Assembly: GCA_016745215.1 (NCBI GenBank)
Contig: CP050890.1
Coordinates: 6,448,001 to 6,512,000, forward strand
DNA length: 64,000 bases
From: Thiohalocapsa sp. PB-PSB1
GTDB lineage: Bacteria; Pseudomonadota; Gammaproteobacteria; Chromatiales; Chromatiaceae
Reading direction: 5' to 3'
Shown: positions 1-9,411 of the stretch, one piece after another
Position numbering within the stretch: the stretch's first letter is position 1
Layout: every line of letters begins with the position of its first letter
Notes under the pieces: generated by a model
Told to the model about the DNA's origin: nothing
The model's input: the letters and a program-made list of their open reading frames with translations, nothing else
Databases searched by the model: none
Position numbers and translations under genes: made by a program

Positions 1-731
1 GCCCCCAGGGTGCGTTGCAGCAGCCAGGCGATGGGATTGTCGGCGGCAAGCTCTGCTTGTAGAGCCATGCTGATTTCGTCGGCATCCGCGCGTGGTGCTG
101 ATGGATGTGGCAGATGATCTGGAATGGCGAGCAGAAAACCCAGCAGGTAGGCATGCTTGCGGGCGGCTTTTTGCCAAAGCTCAGCACGCCGGGCGTCATC
201 GATCAGACCCGATCCTAGAATCAGCCGGACCGACGCGGTCATTTTGTCGGTCTCCGTCTCGAAAGGCAGGTATTCAAGCAGGTAGTCGACCAGCACCGCC
301 CCGAGATCACTGACCACAACAGCTGGATTTTCCAGCATACGCCGGGCGTTGTCGGCATTTTCCATGGCCCACCATGCACGTCGGGCAAGCTCTTCTGTAA
401 GACCAGGAGAGCCGACCGCGGCGACCACCGCTTCCGGTTCGCCAAGCAATAACAGCTGCTCCAAACTCTCATCGCGCATCTGGCCCATGCGCGTCCAACG
501 ACGCAGATACACCGGATAGCCGCCTGGCGAGCCCAGAACATGGCCAGAAATCAGTTCTTTGACCGCGCGAATGTAGCGCTCCGCTCGCCCGGTTGGATTC
601 AGCGTTACCTTTGCCTCGCCCTTGTCGGACAGGCCATAGACGATCAATCTGGACTCGTCGATGCGGATCGCCTTCGGCTTGTTGGCGAGCAACACGTTGA
701 GACGAAAGTTGTCTTCGCTGGAAAGTTCCAA
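1..731 (-). CDS. dsrS: DsrS, sulfur-oxidation accessory protein (3' end off the window)
   Basis: The reading frame is open from about 731 down to base 1 and starts with residues like ELSSEDNFRLNVLLANKPKA. Position and order (directly after dsrR) match DsrS, the last gene of the Allochromatium vinosum dsr operon, a cytoplasmic protein of unknown biochemical role that is needed for full sulfur oxidation. No ATG lies at the start of the conserved region; a TTG at about 731, preceded by a GAAGGG ribosome site, fits best, so the N-terminus is a judgement. About 240 residues are visible and the C-terminal part lies outside the window. I found no frameshift in the visible part. Identity rests on synteny and remembered family character, not on a search. 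Confidence 0.8.
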   Translation of the reverse strand, partial: MELSSEDNFRLNVLLANKPKAIRIDESRLIVYGLSDKGEAKVTLNPTGRAERYIRAVKELISGHVLGSPGGYPVYLRRWTRMGQMRDESLEQLLLLGEPEAVVAAVGSPGLTEELARRAWWAMENADNARRMLENPAVVVSDLGAVLVDYLLEYLPFETETDKMTASVRLILGSGLIDDARRAELWQKAARKHAYLLGFLLAIPDHLPHPSAPRADADEISMALQAELAADNPIAWLLQRTLG

Positions 732-822
732 GATGCCCTTCGCTATTGGCGGTTGAGGTCTTGCGTCGATTGCTGATCCGGCCGGGAAACTAGCCTAATG
801 CTGGCCTGGTGGCGAATGCGCA

Positions 823-1140
823 TCAATTCGTCTCTGGAGGCTGGTAATTCGGATCTTTCGGATTCAGAAAGATGAAGTGTGGCTTGCCTTCCTCGAGCTC
901 AACATAATCCATAGTCGCTTGATCGAGCAGCGGCACATCCTCCGGCGACATGACCAAATGGATGCCTTCGCTGACGAAGCGGATATCCTCCTCGACGATG
1001 TTGTCCTCGAAGCCCATGCGATACTCGATGGAGCCATCGGCCTTTTGCGAAGCGGCCAACCGGAGCGACATGCCCTCGGTGTTGCCTTGTTTTGCTGCTT
1101 TTGCCACTTGTTCGGCCGCTGCCGTGGTCAATTTGAACAT
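823..1140 (-). CDS. dsrR: DsrR, A-type (IscA-like) scaffold protein
   Basis: A 105-residue protein of the IscA/ErpA (HesB) fold family, the length typical for DsrR. In A. vinosum DsrR resembles IscA but lacks the three conserved cysteines that bind Fe-S clusters and acts post-transcriptionally on DsrM/DsrN-region expression. Here too no cysteine is present in the whole sequence, which agrees with DsrR rather than a true Fe-S carrier. The frame is open upstream to 1374, but the ATG at 1140 begins the family-like MFKLTTAAAEQV and is preceded by a weak AGGAACC site, so I chose it. It lies between dsrN and dsrS; the intergenic distance to dsrN is about 290 bases. Confidence 0.88.
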   Translation of the reverse strand: MFKLTTAAAEQVAKAAKQGNTEGMSLRLAASQKADGSIEYRMGFEDNIVEEDIRFVSEGIHLVMSPEDVPLLDQATMDYVELEEGKPHFIFLNPKDPNYQPPETN

Positions 1141-1430
1141 GCCTGAGGTTCCTATGGATCTGAATGGCGCCACACGCGGATAGCCGCTCTCCCGTGGGAG
1201 CATTTGCCTTATGGCATCAGGCCTCGGAGCGTGTTTACGCCAGGTCTTGAATGATTGACGGAAATCGCAGAATTTCTCGCTGGTTATGATATCGCGCCTG
1301 CAAGCGTCGGTGTGCTCTGGGGGACAGATCATGGCTGCGGACAATGGATGGCCAAGCGGGCTTCGTCGGGCCATCCTTTTGCTGCGGGAAAGATACCCCT
1401 GTTTGCGGACTGGGCATGATGCTGCGAACC

Positions 1431-2852
1431 TCAGTCATGACCCAGGGCGCGAACTCGACTGAGAAATCGGCGCGTCCAGCCAGTCCCGCCGACGTCCCGC
1501 AGATGCGAGTAGCTGGCCAATAGATTCTGCTGCACGATGCCATCGTGCTTGCCGTCGATACCGACACCTCTGCGCACCCGATACGCATAAACCCATCGTG
1601 GATCGGGATCCACCAGCGCGGAATGGTGGAACTCGTGGGCGCATAGATCTTCCGCAGCTGAGGGTCTCCCTGGCCAGGGAAAGTCATCGGTCTCCTGTAG
1701 CCGCACGTAGCCACGCCCCTGAGGTTGATCGTGCATGGCGACGTCGCTGTCGATGATCCCGCACATGTGGCTGCTGCGACCATGCCAATGCAACTGATTC
1801 GCCAGGTACATCAGCCCGCCGCATTCTGCATAGGTTACGCCGCCTCGACGGATAAAATCGGCGATCGATGCACGCATGCCGGCATTTTCTTCCAACTCCC
1901 GCATATGGCATTCTGGGAATCCGCCGCCGATGAGCAGTGCGTCAACCGGGGGAAGTTCTGGATCATGGATTGGACTGAACGGCACCAGCTGGGCGCCGGC
2001 GCGCTCCAGTGCGGCGAGGTCATCCGGATAATAAAATCCGAATGCCTCGTCTCTGGCAACTGCGAGTCGTACGACAGGATCGGCGCTCGCCTTTTGTGTT
2101 GTCTGTTGGTCCGGCTCGACAATCCGGTGCGGCCAGGAACCGGGGGTGTCCTGCTCAGGGCTAGGGTAGTGCGCTTCATTGCCAATTGCCTCGACTTGCG
2201 CCATGTCGACGTGCTCGGCAATAACCGAGCGGATGTGCTCAATGGTGGTATCGACACCCCTGGCCTCGTTGCTCGGGATCAAACCCAGGTGACGCTCTTC
2301 GATCCCGAGCCCCGCTAGTCGTGGCACCAGACCGACGACTGGAATGTCTGTATAGTGTTCAACGACTTGTCGGAGTCTGCTTCCGTGTCGACCGCCACCG
2401 ACTTTGTTCAGGATGACACCGGCAATACGCAGATCGGGATCGAAGCTCTGGTAGCCCAGCAAGACGGGTGCGATGCCGCGGGTCATGCCTTGCACATTGA
2501 TCACCAGCAGTACCGGGGCGCCGAGCAATTTGGCTAATTCTGCGTTGCTGTTGGTGCCCTGTAGATCGATGCTGTCGAACAAGCCGACATTGCCTTCGAT
2601 AAAACCGAACTCATGGTTGCATAAGGCATGGGTGAATGCGGCGCATATCTCGGAACGCGGCGTGGTGTGATAATCGAGGTTCAGGCAGTCGCGACCGGCA
2701 GATGCGCTCAGCCACAGTGGATCGATGTAATCTGGTCCTTTTTTGAATGGCTGCACCTGGCGTCCACGGCGACCAAGTTCCCGGATCAGACCCATGCTCA
2801 GCGTGGTCTTGCCCGAGGACTTGTGGGTGGCAGAAAGGTAGATGTGCGCCAT
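1431..2852 (-). CDS. dsrN: DsrN, glutamine-dependent siroheme amidase (CobB/CbiA-like)
   Basis: A 473-residue protein of the cobyrinic acid a,c-diamide synthase family. The N-terminal part carries the P-loop region THKSSGKTTLSMGL (about residues 9-22) of the dethiobiotin-synthetase-like ATPase domain; the C-terminal part is a type-1 glutamine amidotransferase domain with the nucleophile region YAECGGLMYL (Cys near residue 343). In dsr clusters this enzyme converts siroheme to the siroheme amide bound by DsrAB, using ATP and glutamine in the cytoplasm. It follows dsrP with about 40 bases between the genes. Length and both domains are intact. The alternative, a cobalamin-pathway CobB, is made unlikely by the location. 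Confidence 0.93.
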   Translation of the reverse strand: MAHIYLSATHKSSGKTTLSMGLIRELGRRGRQVQPFKKGPDYIDPLWLSASAGRDCLNLDYHTTPRSEICAAFTHALCNHEFGFIEGNVGLFDSIDLQGTNSNAELAKLLGAPVLLVINVQGMTRGIAPVLLGYQSFDPDLRIAGVILNKVGGGRHGSRLRQVVEHYTDIPVVGLVPRLAGLGIEERHLGLIPSNEARGVDTTIEHIRSVIAEHVDMAQVEAIGNEAHYPSPEQDTPGSWPHRIVEPDQQTTQKASADPVVRLAVARDEAFGFYYPDDLAALERAGAQLVPFSPIHDPELPPVDALLIGGGFPECHMRELEENAGMRASIADFIRRGGVTYAECGGLMYLANQLHWHGRSSHMCGIIDSDVAMHDQPQGRGYVRLQETDDFPWPGRPSAAEDLCAHEFHHSALVDPDPRWVYAYRVRRGVGIDGKHDGIVQQNLLASYSHLRDVGGTGWTRRFLSRVRALGHD

Positions 2853-2891
2853 CGGCTTGGAAGGCTCGATTGCGTCTAAAATCCCTGCGCG

Positions 2892-4121
2892 TTAAGTAGA
2901 ACGCACCGATGCATGGGGATCGATGACCTGATCGGCGAGAGATTCCGGCAGAAATTGCAGCACTCGCACACCCACCGCGGTAATGAATAGCGCCACCGCA
3001 ACACCGCCAAGGCCGAGCAGGAACTCGGGGAAGCTGGGCGCGTAGGGCGCGACTTCACCACCAATATCTCCAGGCGCACCGAATTCCAGCACAGTCTTGC
3101 CTGGGAACATTTCGATCGGGTAAGCCTGACTACCGATGATGATGACGTACATGGCTGCCAACCCGCCGGCAATCACCAGCCCACAGGCGCCGGCGATCCA
3201 GTTGCGATCCTTGCTGAGTTCAGGATGGTAGAGGATGCCCAGCGGCAGTAAGTTGCCCATCAGAATCCAACCGAACCAGAACATCACTGTATAGATACCG
3301 CCGCTGATCAACAGGAAGGTCTCGACGTCGGTATTCTTGGCGCCATACAGCTTGGTCAGATGGTATACAAGCGTGAAGTAGAGCATTGAAGCGATGAAAA
3401 TCGCAAGCAGGTTCTTCAGCCGCTTGAGCATGCGCGGGCCAAGCGGTCGCTCATCCCAGTCGAAGCTGAACATCAGCACCAATATATAGATTGCAAGCCC
3501 GTAGGCGAAGGACATGACAACAAATAGTGGCGCGAGAATGGCAGTATCGTAAGCCTGCCGGGCAACCAGGAAACCGAAGATGGAGCCGGTGCCGGTGGTC
3601 AGTGCGAGCCGCCAGAGAAAGGCAAAAGTTCCCACCGGCTGTGTCAGATGATTCCCCTTGCGTTCTGCCATGGTCCAGAGATAGGCAATGACGACCACCA
3701 GGAAGCCGCTATATAAGAAGATGTTCCATGCGAAGATGGAACTGAAGTTATAGGTAGTCATGGCGACCACCAAGCGGTCTGGACGGCCTAAGTCAAGCAC
3801 CAGAACCAATAATCCCGCCACCAGCAGTGCCGCAGCGAGCAATCCAGACAGGCGCCCTAGGGGCTTGTATTCGGTTTTGCCAAAAACCGAGCCGATGGAT
3901 GCAACATTCAGGGCACCGGATGCGGACAAAATCAGGAATACCGCGAATACATGGGGCGTACCCCAGACGACCGAATTGGTCATGCCCGTGACCCAGTGGC
4001 CTTGGTGCTCCATGTAAAGTGCGGCTAAGCCGCCGATACCGACGATTACGGCCAGGATCGCCAGCAAGCCCCAGTAACGCTCGGGGGCGATACGCCATTC
4101 CCGGTACACGATTCTTTTCAT
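2892..4121 (-). CDS. dsrP: DsrP, NrfD-family integral membrane subunit of DsrMKJOP
   Basis: A roughly 409-residue polytopic membrane protein with about ten hydrophobic segments, the pattern of the NrfD/PsrC family. It is the quinone-interacting membrane anchor of the DsrJOP half of the DsrMKJOP complex and passes electrons between the periplasmic DsrO/DsrJ and the quinone pool. The ATG at 4121 (MKRIVYREW) gives the normal cytoplasmic N-terminus; an ATG 18 bases upstream is possible. The gene follows dsrO by about 95 bases. No truncation or frame break was seen. Conserved sequence features are mostly hydrophobic, so assignment rests on topology plus gene order, which here is unambiguous. Confidence 0.93.
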   Translation of the reverse strand: MKRIVYREWRIAPERYWGLLAILAVIVGIGGLAALYMEHQGHWVTGMTNSVVWGTPHVFAVFLILSASGALNVASIGSVFGKTEYKPLGRLSGLLAAALLVAGLLVLVLDLGRPDRLVVAMTTYNFSSIFAWNIFLYSGFLVVVIAYLWTMAERKGNHLTQPVGTFAFLWRLALTTGTGSIFGFLVARQAYDTAILAPLFVVMSFAYGLAIYILVLMFSFDWDERPLGPRMLKRLKNLLAIFIASMLYFTLVYHLTKLYGAKNTDVETFLLISGGIYTVMFWFGWILMGNLLPLGILYHPELSKDRNWIAGACGLVIAGGLAAMYVIIIGSQAYPIEMFPGKTVLEFGAPGDIGGEVAPYAPSFPEFLLGLGGVAVALFITAVGVRVLQFLPESLADQVIDPHASVRST

Positions 4122-4216
4122 AACGCATCCTCTGATCAATGCTGTCGAGTCGCTGTTCGCTGGGATGTATAGGGTTCGCGCGACTCGGATTCATGCAATG
4201 CGATCACTGACCCAGA

Positions 4217-4996
4217 TCAGATTCCAGCGTAACGTACGCCGGTATTCAGGGCGAGATCCTCTCGCAGCTGATGGCTGGGCTGCTGGCTCAGCGCCTTTCG
4301 CAATGGCCCGTTGTCGTCTTTCAAGTCGCCAAACAGGATCGCGTGATGACCTTCAGCCGCGCAGGCGTCGGCGCATGCGGTGCTGATGTCGCCAGCATCG
4401 AGACGGTGCATGCATAGGGTACAACTTTCGACGCAGCCTTTGCCGCGTGGTGCACGCGTCAGCTTCTGCTCGACCTGTTCATGGATGAACGAGCGTGCCT
4501 TGTATGGACAGGCCATCATGCAATAACGACAGCCGATACAGGTGTGGCGATCAACCATCACGATGCCATCGGCGCGCTTGAATGAAGCACCTGTGGGGCA
4601 GACGTCAACGCAGGGTGGATGCTCGCAATGCTGGCACATCAGCGGCAGATTGCTTACATGACCACTGACATTATCCTGTAGTTTGACCTTGCGAATCCAT
4701 ATTGCGCGTTGGTTGTCCCATTTTTCCGGATCATCGCCGAGCGGCTCTGATTGTAGGTTCAAGCCGTTCTCGTGATCGCAGGCCTCCACACAGGCGCTAC
4801 ATCCATCCGCACATTTGCTCGTATCGATCAGCAGGCCCCAGCGATGCTGGTCACTGACCGGTTCCTGGCGCGGTCCGGCCGCCTGGGCCAGCTTATGCAG
4901 AATCAACCCAGGCGCAACCGATGCCGCGCTGACACCTGCCGCGGTACCGAGGAAGTCGCGACGTCCCTGATTGACTTTGTCTGACTGTTGACTCAT
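4217..4996 (-). CDS. dsrO: DsrO, periplasmic Tat-exported ferredoxin-type Fe-S protein
   Basis: A 259-residue protein with an N-terminal Tat signal (RRDFLGTAAG near residues 12-21, followed by a hydrophobic stretch), so it is folded and exported with its cofactors. Four cysteine clusters follow: CADGCSACVEAC, CQHCEHPPCVDVC, CIGCRYCMMACPYK and CVESCTLC, the set expected for four [4Fe-4S] centres in this HybA/NrfC-like family. It shuttles electrons between the DsrJ cytochrome and the DsrP membrane subunit on the periplasmic side. The start codon overlaps the end of dsrJ by four bases, which indicates translational coupling. Confidence 0.95.
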   Translation of the reverse strand: MSQQSDKVNQGRRDFLGTAAGVSAASVAPGLILHKLAQAAGPRQEPVSDQHRWGLLIDTSKCADGCSACVEACDHENGLNLQSEPLGDDPEKWDNQRAIWIRKVKLQDNVSGHVSNLPLMCQHCEHPPCVDVCPTGASFKRADGIVMVDRHTCIGCRYCMMACPYKARSFIHEQVEQKLTRAPRGKGCVESCTLCMHRLDAGDISTACADACAAEGHHAILFGDLKDDNGPLRKALSQQPSHQLREDLALNTGVRYAGI

Positions 4997-5601
4997 TTAC
5001 TCTTGCCTCCGTCTCGTCCGACGAGCGGATTGCCAGGATGCGCTGATGCATCTGCTACCCGCGCCTGCGACCGTAACGACCTTTGCATCGGCATCGCGAT
5101 CGAAACCCGGTTCGGCATTGGGTTTAGCATCCTGGTCGACAATTGCGCCGGATCTGGAGTCTTGTCTGTTGCGTATACGGATGGGTTTTGTACCGAGGTC
5201 TCTTGATTCCAAGACTCGCCCTCGGGAACCGTTGCATGGCAATCGAAGCAATTCAATGTGACCGCCGCATAATCGTGGCAGGACTCACAGAACTGATGTT
5301 CTGCGTTGATTGGCAATGGTTGATGATTGTCATCGTAACCAACATGACAGCCAACGCAACCGGCCATGCTGTGTTTAGTAGAGCGGATGCCACCATACAC
5401 GGTGGTATCGCGCTGGTGCCGGATCAGTTCCATGTGATTCCGGCGCATGTACTCGGTCGGCTCAACACAGTGATCGAGCGTCGCGGCCTTGGAAGATTCC
5501 AGGACAAACCCCCCGACATCCTCGGCCTGACTGGATAGGGCGAGCAGTGCCCCAGCCAGGCCGATGGCGATGAGGCAGGCTCGATGAATGGCTATAGCCA
5601 T
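4993..5601 (-). CDS. dsrJ: DsrJ, triheme cytochrome c of DsrMKJOP
   Basis: A 202-residue protein with an N-terminal hydrophobic segment (IHRACLIAIGLAGALLAL), which in DsrJ acts as an uncleaved signal anchor, and exactly three haem-binding sites: CVGCH, CESCH and CFDCH, all within residues about 80-125. The known protein carries three haems, one of them with unusual His/Cys ligation. It works in the periplasm as part of the DsrJOP module. Start at 5601 follows the dsrL stop by about 50 bases; its stop overlaps the dsrO start. No anomalies seen. Confidence 0.95.
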   Translation of the reverse strand: MAIAIHRACLIAIGLAGALLALSSQAEDVGGFVLESSKAATLDHCVEPTEYMRRNHMELIRHQRDTTVYGGIRSTKHSMAGCVGCHVGYDDNHQPLPINAEHQFCESCHDYAAVTLNCFDCHATVPEGESWNQETSVQNPSVYATDKTPDPAQLSTRMLNPMPNRVSIAMPMQRSLRSQARVADASAHPGNPLVGRDGGKSK

Positions 5602-5653
5602 CTACGCCTCCAAAATCATTGATGGTGCCAACTGGTCAACCAAGCCAAGCGCG

Positions 5654-7615
5654 CTATTCGCCCAGGCCCATCTTGATGTAGCCGGTGGGACAAACGTCGG
5701 CGCAGATATGGCAGCCGATGCACTTGGCGTAATCGGTATCGACATAGCGGCCAGTGGTCTTTTCATTCTTATTGACCCGGAAGACGGCATCCTGCGGGCA
5801 GAAGATGACACAGTTGTCACATTCGAAGCACATGCCGCAACTCATACAGCGTTTGGCCTCTGCAACCGCCTCCGGCTCGCTGTAGCCGATCACGCGCTCC
5901 ATGAAATGGCCCAGCACTTCTTCAGCGCTCGGCACTTCTTCTTTGCGCAGGTTGCGTGCCTCGTACTTGAAATGCCCCAGGAACAGCTCGTCGTGGGGTA
6001 TGACCTCAGCCCCAGAGCGATCTTCGTAATTATGGATCGCATAGTTGGCATCGGATGTTCCCCGCAGATCGCCGCGCTCGGCCGGGTTGTACTCTTCGGG
6101 GGCCAGATGCGCCTCGGTCATCTTCTGCAATAGATTGAAGTGGTGCACATCGACCTTGGGGCGACGCCGATGTTCGGCCTGGTTCAGATATTCATCGATG
6201 GATTCCACCGCGATCCAAGCCTGACCGATGGCAGTGGTCAGCAAATGCGGCCGGATGATATCACCGGCGACAAAGTGACCTGGCTTATCCGGAATCTGGT
6301 AGAACTTGTCTGAATTCATCAGGCCGCGTCCATTGTCTAGCTCTTCCAAACCGAGCATATCACCGCCTTGGCCGATGGCAGAGACCACCAGGTCTGCATC
6401 CAGCACCCGCTCGGTACCTTCGATCGGGTTTGGGCGACCATCTTTCATCTCGCAGTCGGACACCCTGAGGCCGATGGCGCGGCCGTTGTCGTCGAGCAAC
6501 ACTTCCAGCGGCATCACACCATCGAGGACGGTTACGCCCTCGTGCAGAGCATCATGCACTTCGTGCTCTGCGGCGGTCATTTTATCGCGGGTAAATAGCG
6601 AGGTCAGCGTAACCTGTGCGCCCTCGGCAGCCGCCGTCATGGCTGCATCATGGGCCACGTAGCCGTCGTGGATCACGGTCTCCGGGAGTTCGCGCGCATG
6701 CGGCTTTGTGATATGGCCGAGTCGGCGGGCAACGGATACCACGTCAATCGAAGTGTCACCACCACCAACGCAGACCACCTTTTCCGCAGTCACCTTCATG
6801 CGCCCTTCATTAAAGGCTTTCAGGAAAGCAACGCCGGACACGCAGTTGGGTGTGCCTTCCCATCCAGGCACGGGCAGGCCGCGACCGGATTGGCAGCCGA
6901 TCGCCCAAAGCACCGCATCGTAGTCCTGCTCGAGCTGCTCTATGCTGATGTCGACACCGACTCGGCTGTTCAACTTGATTTCAATCTGACCCATGTCGAG
7001 GATGCGGTTAATTTCCGCATCCAGCGCGTCACGCGGCACCCGGTAGCCGGGAATGCCGAAACGGAACATGCCGCCAAGGGCATCGTTGGCTTCGAAGATG
7101 GTCGCAGCATGTCCCTTGCGCCGCAGCTGGTAGGCGCCAGCGAGGCCGGCTGGACCACCGCCGATGATCGCAACGCGCTTTCCTGTTTCGGCGGGAGGGG
7201 TATCGAACTTATAACCATTGGTGATGGCAGTATCGCCAATGAACTGTTCGACAGCATTGATGCCGACAAAATCTTCCAGTTCGTTTCGATTACAGCCATC
7301 CTGGCATGGCGCGGGGCATACGCGGCCCATCATCGATGGGAATGGATTGGCGTCGGTTGAACGTCGAAAAGCATATTCCTGCCAGGTCATACCCTCGGGC
7401 GGCTGTTCCATACCGCGCACGATTTGCAGCCAACCGCGAATGTCTTCCCCGGACGGACAGCTGCCCTGACAGGGTGGAGTTTTGTGCACATATGTCGGAC
7501 ATTTATGGGAGGTGTCCTGAACGAAGATCTTCTCCGTCAGATCGTCCCATACATTGTCGCCGTCCTCATAACGACGCCAAGAAAGTTTAGTCATTTCGTC
7601 GCTGGAAGTTGCCAT
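5654..7615 (-). CDS. dsrL: DsrL, NAD(P)H:acceptor oxidoreductase partner of DsrAB
   Basis: A 653-residue iron-sulfur flavoprotein of the glutamate synthase small-subunit type. The N-terminal domain has a cysteine set (CPAPCQDGC near residue 103), then an FAD site VAIIGGGPAGLAGAYQL (about residues 150-166), an NAD(P)H site VVCVGGGDTSIDVV, and a C-terminal double ferredoxin domain (CMSCGMCFECDNC and CIGCHICADVCPTG). DsrL-1A proteins form a cytoplasmic complex with reverse-type DsrAB and are essential for sulfur oxidation in A. vinosum. The gene is separated from dsrK by an unusual gap of about 190 bases that contains a short hairpin. All cofactor motifs are present. Confidence 0.95.
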   Translation of the reverse strand: MATSSDEMTKLSWRRYEDGDNVWDDLTEKIFVQDTSHKCPTYVHKTPPCQGSCPSGEDIRGWLQIVRGMEQPPEGMTWQEYAFRRSTDANPFPSMMGRVCPAPCQDGCNRNELEDFVGINAVEQFIGDTAITNGYKFDTPPAETGKRVAIIGGGPAGLAGAYQLRRKGHAATIFEANDALGGMFRFGIPGYRVPRDALDAEINRILDMGQIEIKLNSRVGVDISIEQLEQDYDAVLWAIGCQSGRGLPVPGWEGTPNCVSGVAFLKAFNEGRMKVTAEKVVCVGGGDTSIDVVSVARRLGHITKPHARELPETVIHDGYVAHDAAMTAAAEGAQVTLTSLFTRDKMTAAEHEVHDALHEGVTVLDGVMPLEVLLDDNGRAIGLRVSDCEMKDGRPNPIEGTERVLDADLVVSAIGQGGDMLGLEELDNGRGLMNSDKFYQIPDKPGHFVAGDIIRPHLLTTAIGQAWIAVESIDEYLNQAEHRRRPKVDVHHFNLLQKMTEAHLAPEEYNPAERGDLRGTSDANYAIHNYEDRSGAEVIPHDELFLGHFKYEARNLRKEEVPSAEEVLGHFMERVIGYSEPEAVAEAKRCMSCGMCFECDNCVIFCPQDAVFRVNKNEKTTGRYVDTDYAKCIGCHICADVCPTGYIKMGLGE

Positions 7616-7806
7616 GGTTGATTCTCCTAACGAGTCGAGCTGTCGCTCTACCTTAATGGTATGGACCGATCCGATGCAGCATCGGCTGGGTCCGTTGATT
7701 TTGTGGGCGATCGTTGACCCGCTTGCGCTTGTTGGGGCTTATGCACGCGGCCGAATTCAAGCGGCCGTTATGCTATTTGGCAGCCGCGCTCGAGAAGCTT
7801 TAGTAT
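7616..7806 (-). other. dsrK-dsrL intergenic gap with hairpin
   Basis: This 190-base stretch separates two genes whose products normally belong to one transcript. It has no credible gene. At about 7748-7767 two CGGCCG hexamers flank an eight-base spacer and could form a short stem; no T-run follows on the minus strand, so it does not look like a factor-independent terminator. It may mark an RNA-processing site or be neutral. Confidence 0.4.
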
Positions 7807-9354
7807 TCAAGCAGCTTCAGGGGCAGCCTCGCGGGTGGCTTCGTTTTCATCGTCGTCGGTTTCCTGGCCAGTCAGGATCAAGGCATTGGAAACTAATTGG
7901 TGCACGCTGACGATTTGATCCATATCCATTCCGTAATAGGGCAGCACCTTGGTAAATTGGCTTTTACAAATGGCGCAAATGGCTGCCATGTGCGTTACGC
8001 CTTTCTCTTGAATGACATTATTCAATGCCTCGACGCGCGGTTGAGCGCCTTTGACGCGAACTTCAAGCAGGTCATCGGTCAGCAAACCGCCGCCGCCGCC
8101 GCAGCAGAAAGTGCGATCACGGATGGTTTCCTCATCCATGTCATAGAAATGATTGGCGCTGGCTCGAATGATTGCGCGTGGAATGTCGAACTGGCCACCA
8201 GGCTTATCGCCCATGCGCGAGGCACGTGCGACATTGCACGAATCATGGTAGGTCAACACCATGTCGTCATTGCGTGACTTATCCAGATTCAGCTTGCCTT
8301 CTTGAATCAGCCCGTAGGTGAATTCGCAAATGTGCTGCGGCACTGGATAGTTTGGATCCAGAAAGTCCCAAGGTCCGACCAAGGTATTCAGGAAGCTGTA
8401 GGCCACACGCCAAGCGTGTCCACATTCGCCGAACACGATCCGCTTGACCTTGAGCTTGATGGCCGCTTCGCGGATGCGCATGGCGACTCGACGCATGTTT
8501 TCGTAGGAACCGATGAACATACCAAAGTTGGCAGCCTCGGATGCATGGCTACTCAGCGTCCAGGAAACGCCTGCTTCATGGAAGACTTTGCCATAACCGA
8601 TCAGGCCATCCACGTGCGGCTCGGCAAAGAAATCAGCCGATGGTGTCACCAGTAGGATGTCAGCGCCTTCCTGGTCCAAGGGATATTTCACCTCGACGCC
8701 AGTCTCGTCGAACACATCTTCTTCCAGTCCCTCGAGCGTGTCTTCCAACGCGGGGCCTGGAAGCCCGAGATTGTTGCCGATCTTGTAGACCTTGCCGATG
8801 ATTTCGTTACAATATTTCTGGCCAACGCCGATGTGATCCATAATCTCACGGGCAGCCATTGAGATCTCCGCGGTATCGATGCCGTAGGGACAGAAAACCG
8901 AGCAGCGCCGACACTGGGAACACTGATGGAAATAACTGTACCAGTCGTTTAATACCTCTTCGGTAAAATCCTCGGCTCCCACCAATTTTGGGAAGAACTT
9001 GCCGGCTAACGTGAAATAGCGACGGTAAACCTTGCGCATCAGGTCCTGGCGGCCGACCGGCATATTCTTTGGATCTTTTGTGCCTAAATAGTAGTGGCAT
9101 TTATCGGTGCAGGAGCCGCATTTAACACAGGAATCCAGATACACGCGCAGAGATCGATAGCGACCGAGCAGATCACCCATCTTGTCAATTGCCTTACCCT
9201 GCCAGTCGTCGACCAACTCACCGGGAAATCCAAGCGCCTGTTGGAATTCCTCCTTTGACTTGAACGGCGCCGAGTGTGCCATGACGCCGGGTTCTAATGC
9301 GGGCACCTCAGCGTATTGCTTGAGCTCGGGGACTTGGAAATCGGCCTTTGCCAT
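7807..9354 (-). CDS. dsrK: DsrK, HdrD-like catalytic Fe-S subunit of DsrMKJOP
   Basis: A 515-residue cytoplasmic membrane-associated protein related to the heterodisulfide reductase subunit HdrD. It carries two [4Fe-4S] ferredoxin sites (CVKCGSCTDKCHYYLG near residue 75 and CSQCRRCSVFCPYG near 155) and the CCG-type cysteine motifs that hold the special catalytic cluster, including TFCCGGGGGLL near residue 420 and an upstream GECGHAW. DsrK is thought to oxidise or reduce the DsrC trisulfide/disulfide and pass electrons to DsrM. Start at 9354 (MAKADFQVPELKQY); dsrM ends 57 bases upstream. The C-terminus ends in an acidic tail. Confidence 0.95.
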   Translation of the reverse strand: MAKADFQVPELKQYAEVPALEPGVMAHSAPFKSKEEFQQALGFPGELVDDWQGKAIDKMGDLLGRYRSLRVYLDSCVKCGSCTDKCHYYLGTKDPKNMPVGRQDLMRKVYRRYFTLAGKFFPKLVGAEDFTEEVLNDWYSYFHQCSQCRRCSVFCPYGIDTAEISMAAREIMDHIGVGQKYCNEIIGKVYKIGNNLGLPGPALEDTLEGLEEDVFDETGVEVKYPLDQEGADILLVTPSADFFAEPHVDGLIGYGKVFHEAGVSWTLSSHASEAANFGMFIGSYENMRRVAMRIREAAIKLKVKRIVFGECGHAWRVAYSFLNTLVGPWDFLDPNYPVPQHICEFTYGLIQEGKLNLDKSRNDDMVLTYHDSCNVARASRMGDKPGGQFDIPRAIIRASANHFYDMDEETIRDRTFCCGGGGGLLTDDLLEVRVKGAQPRVEALNNVIQEKGVTHMAAICAICKSQFTKVLPYYGMDMDQIVSVHQLVSNALILTGQETDDDENEATREAAPEAA

Positions 9355-9411
9355 GAATCACTCTCCGGATGCTTGTTCGTTCTGCGCGATAGATGCGCGC
9401 ATCAACGCGCG

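Noticed and set aside
239..541. 100-residue minus-strand frame inside dsrS
   Set aside because: It is a shadow frame. At first it suggested a frameshift in dsrS, but the true frame reads through as VDYLLEYLPFETETDKMTAS.
7748..7767. CGGCCG hairpin as terminator after dsrK
   Set aside because: Short stem, long loop and no T-run; dsrL must be expressed with the rest of the cluster.
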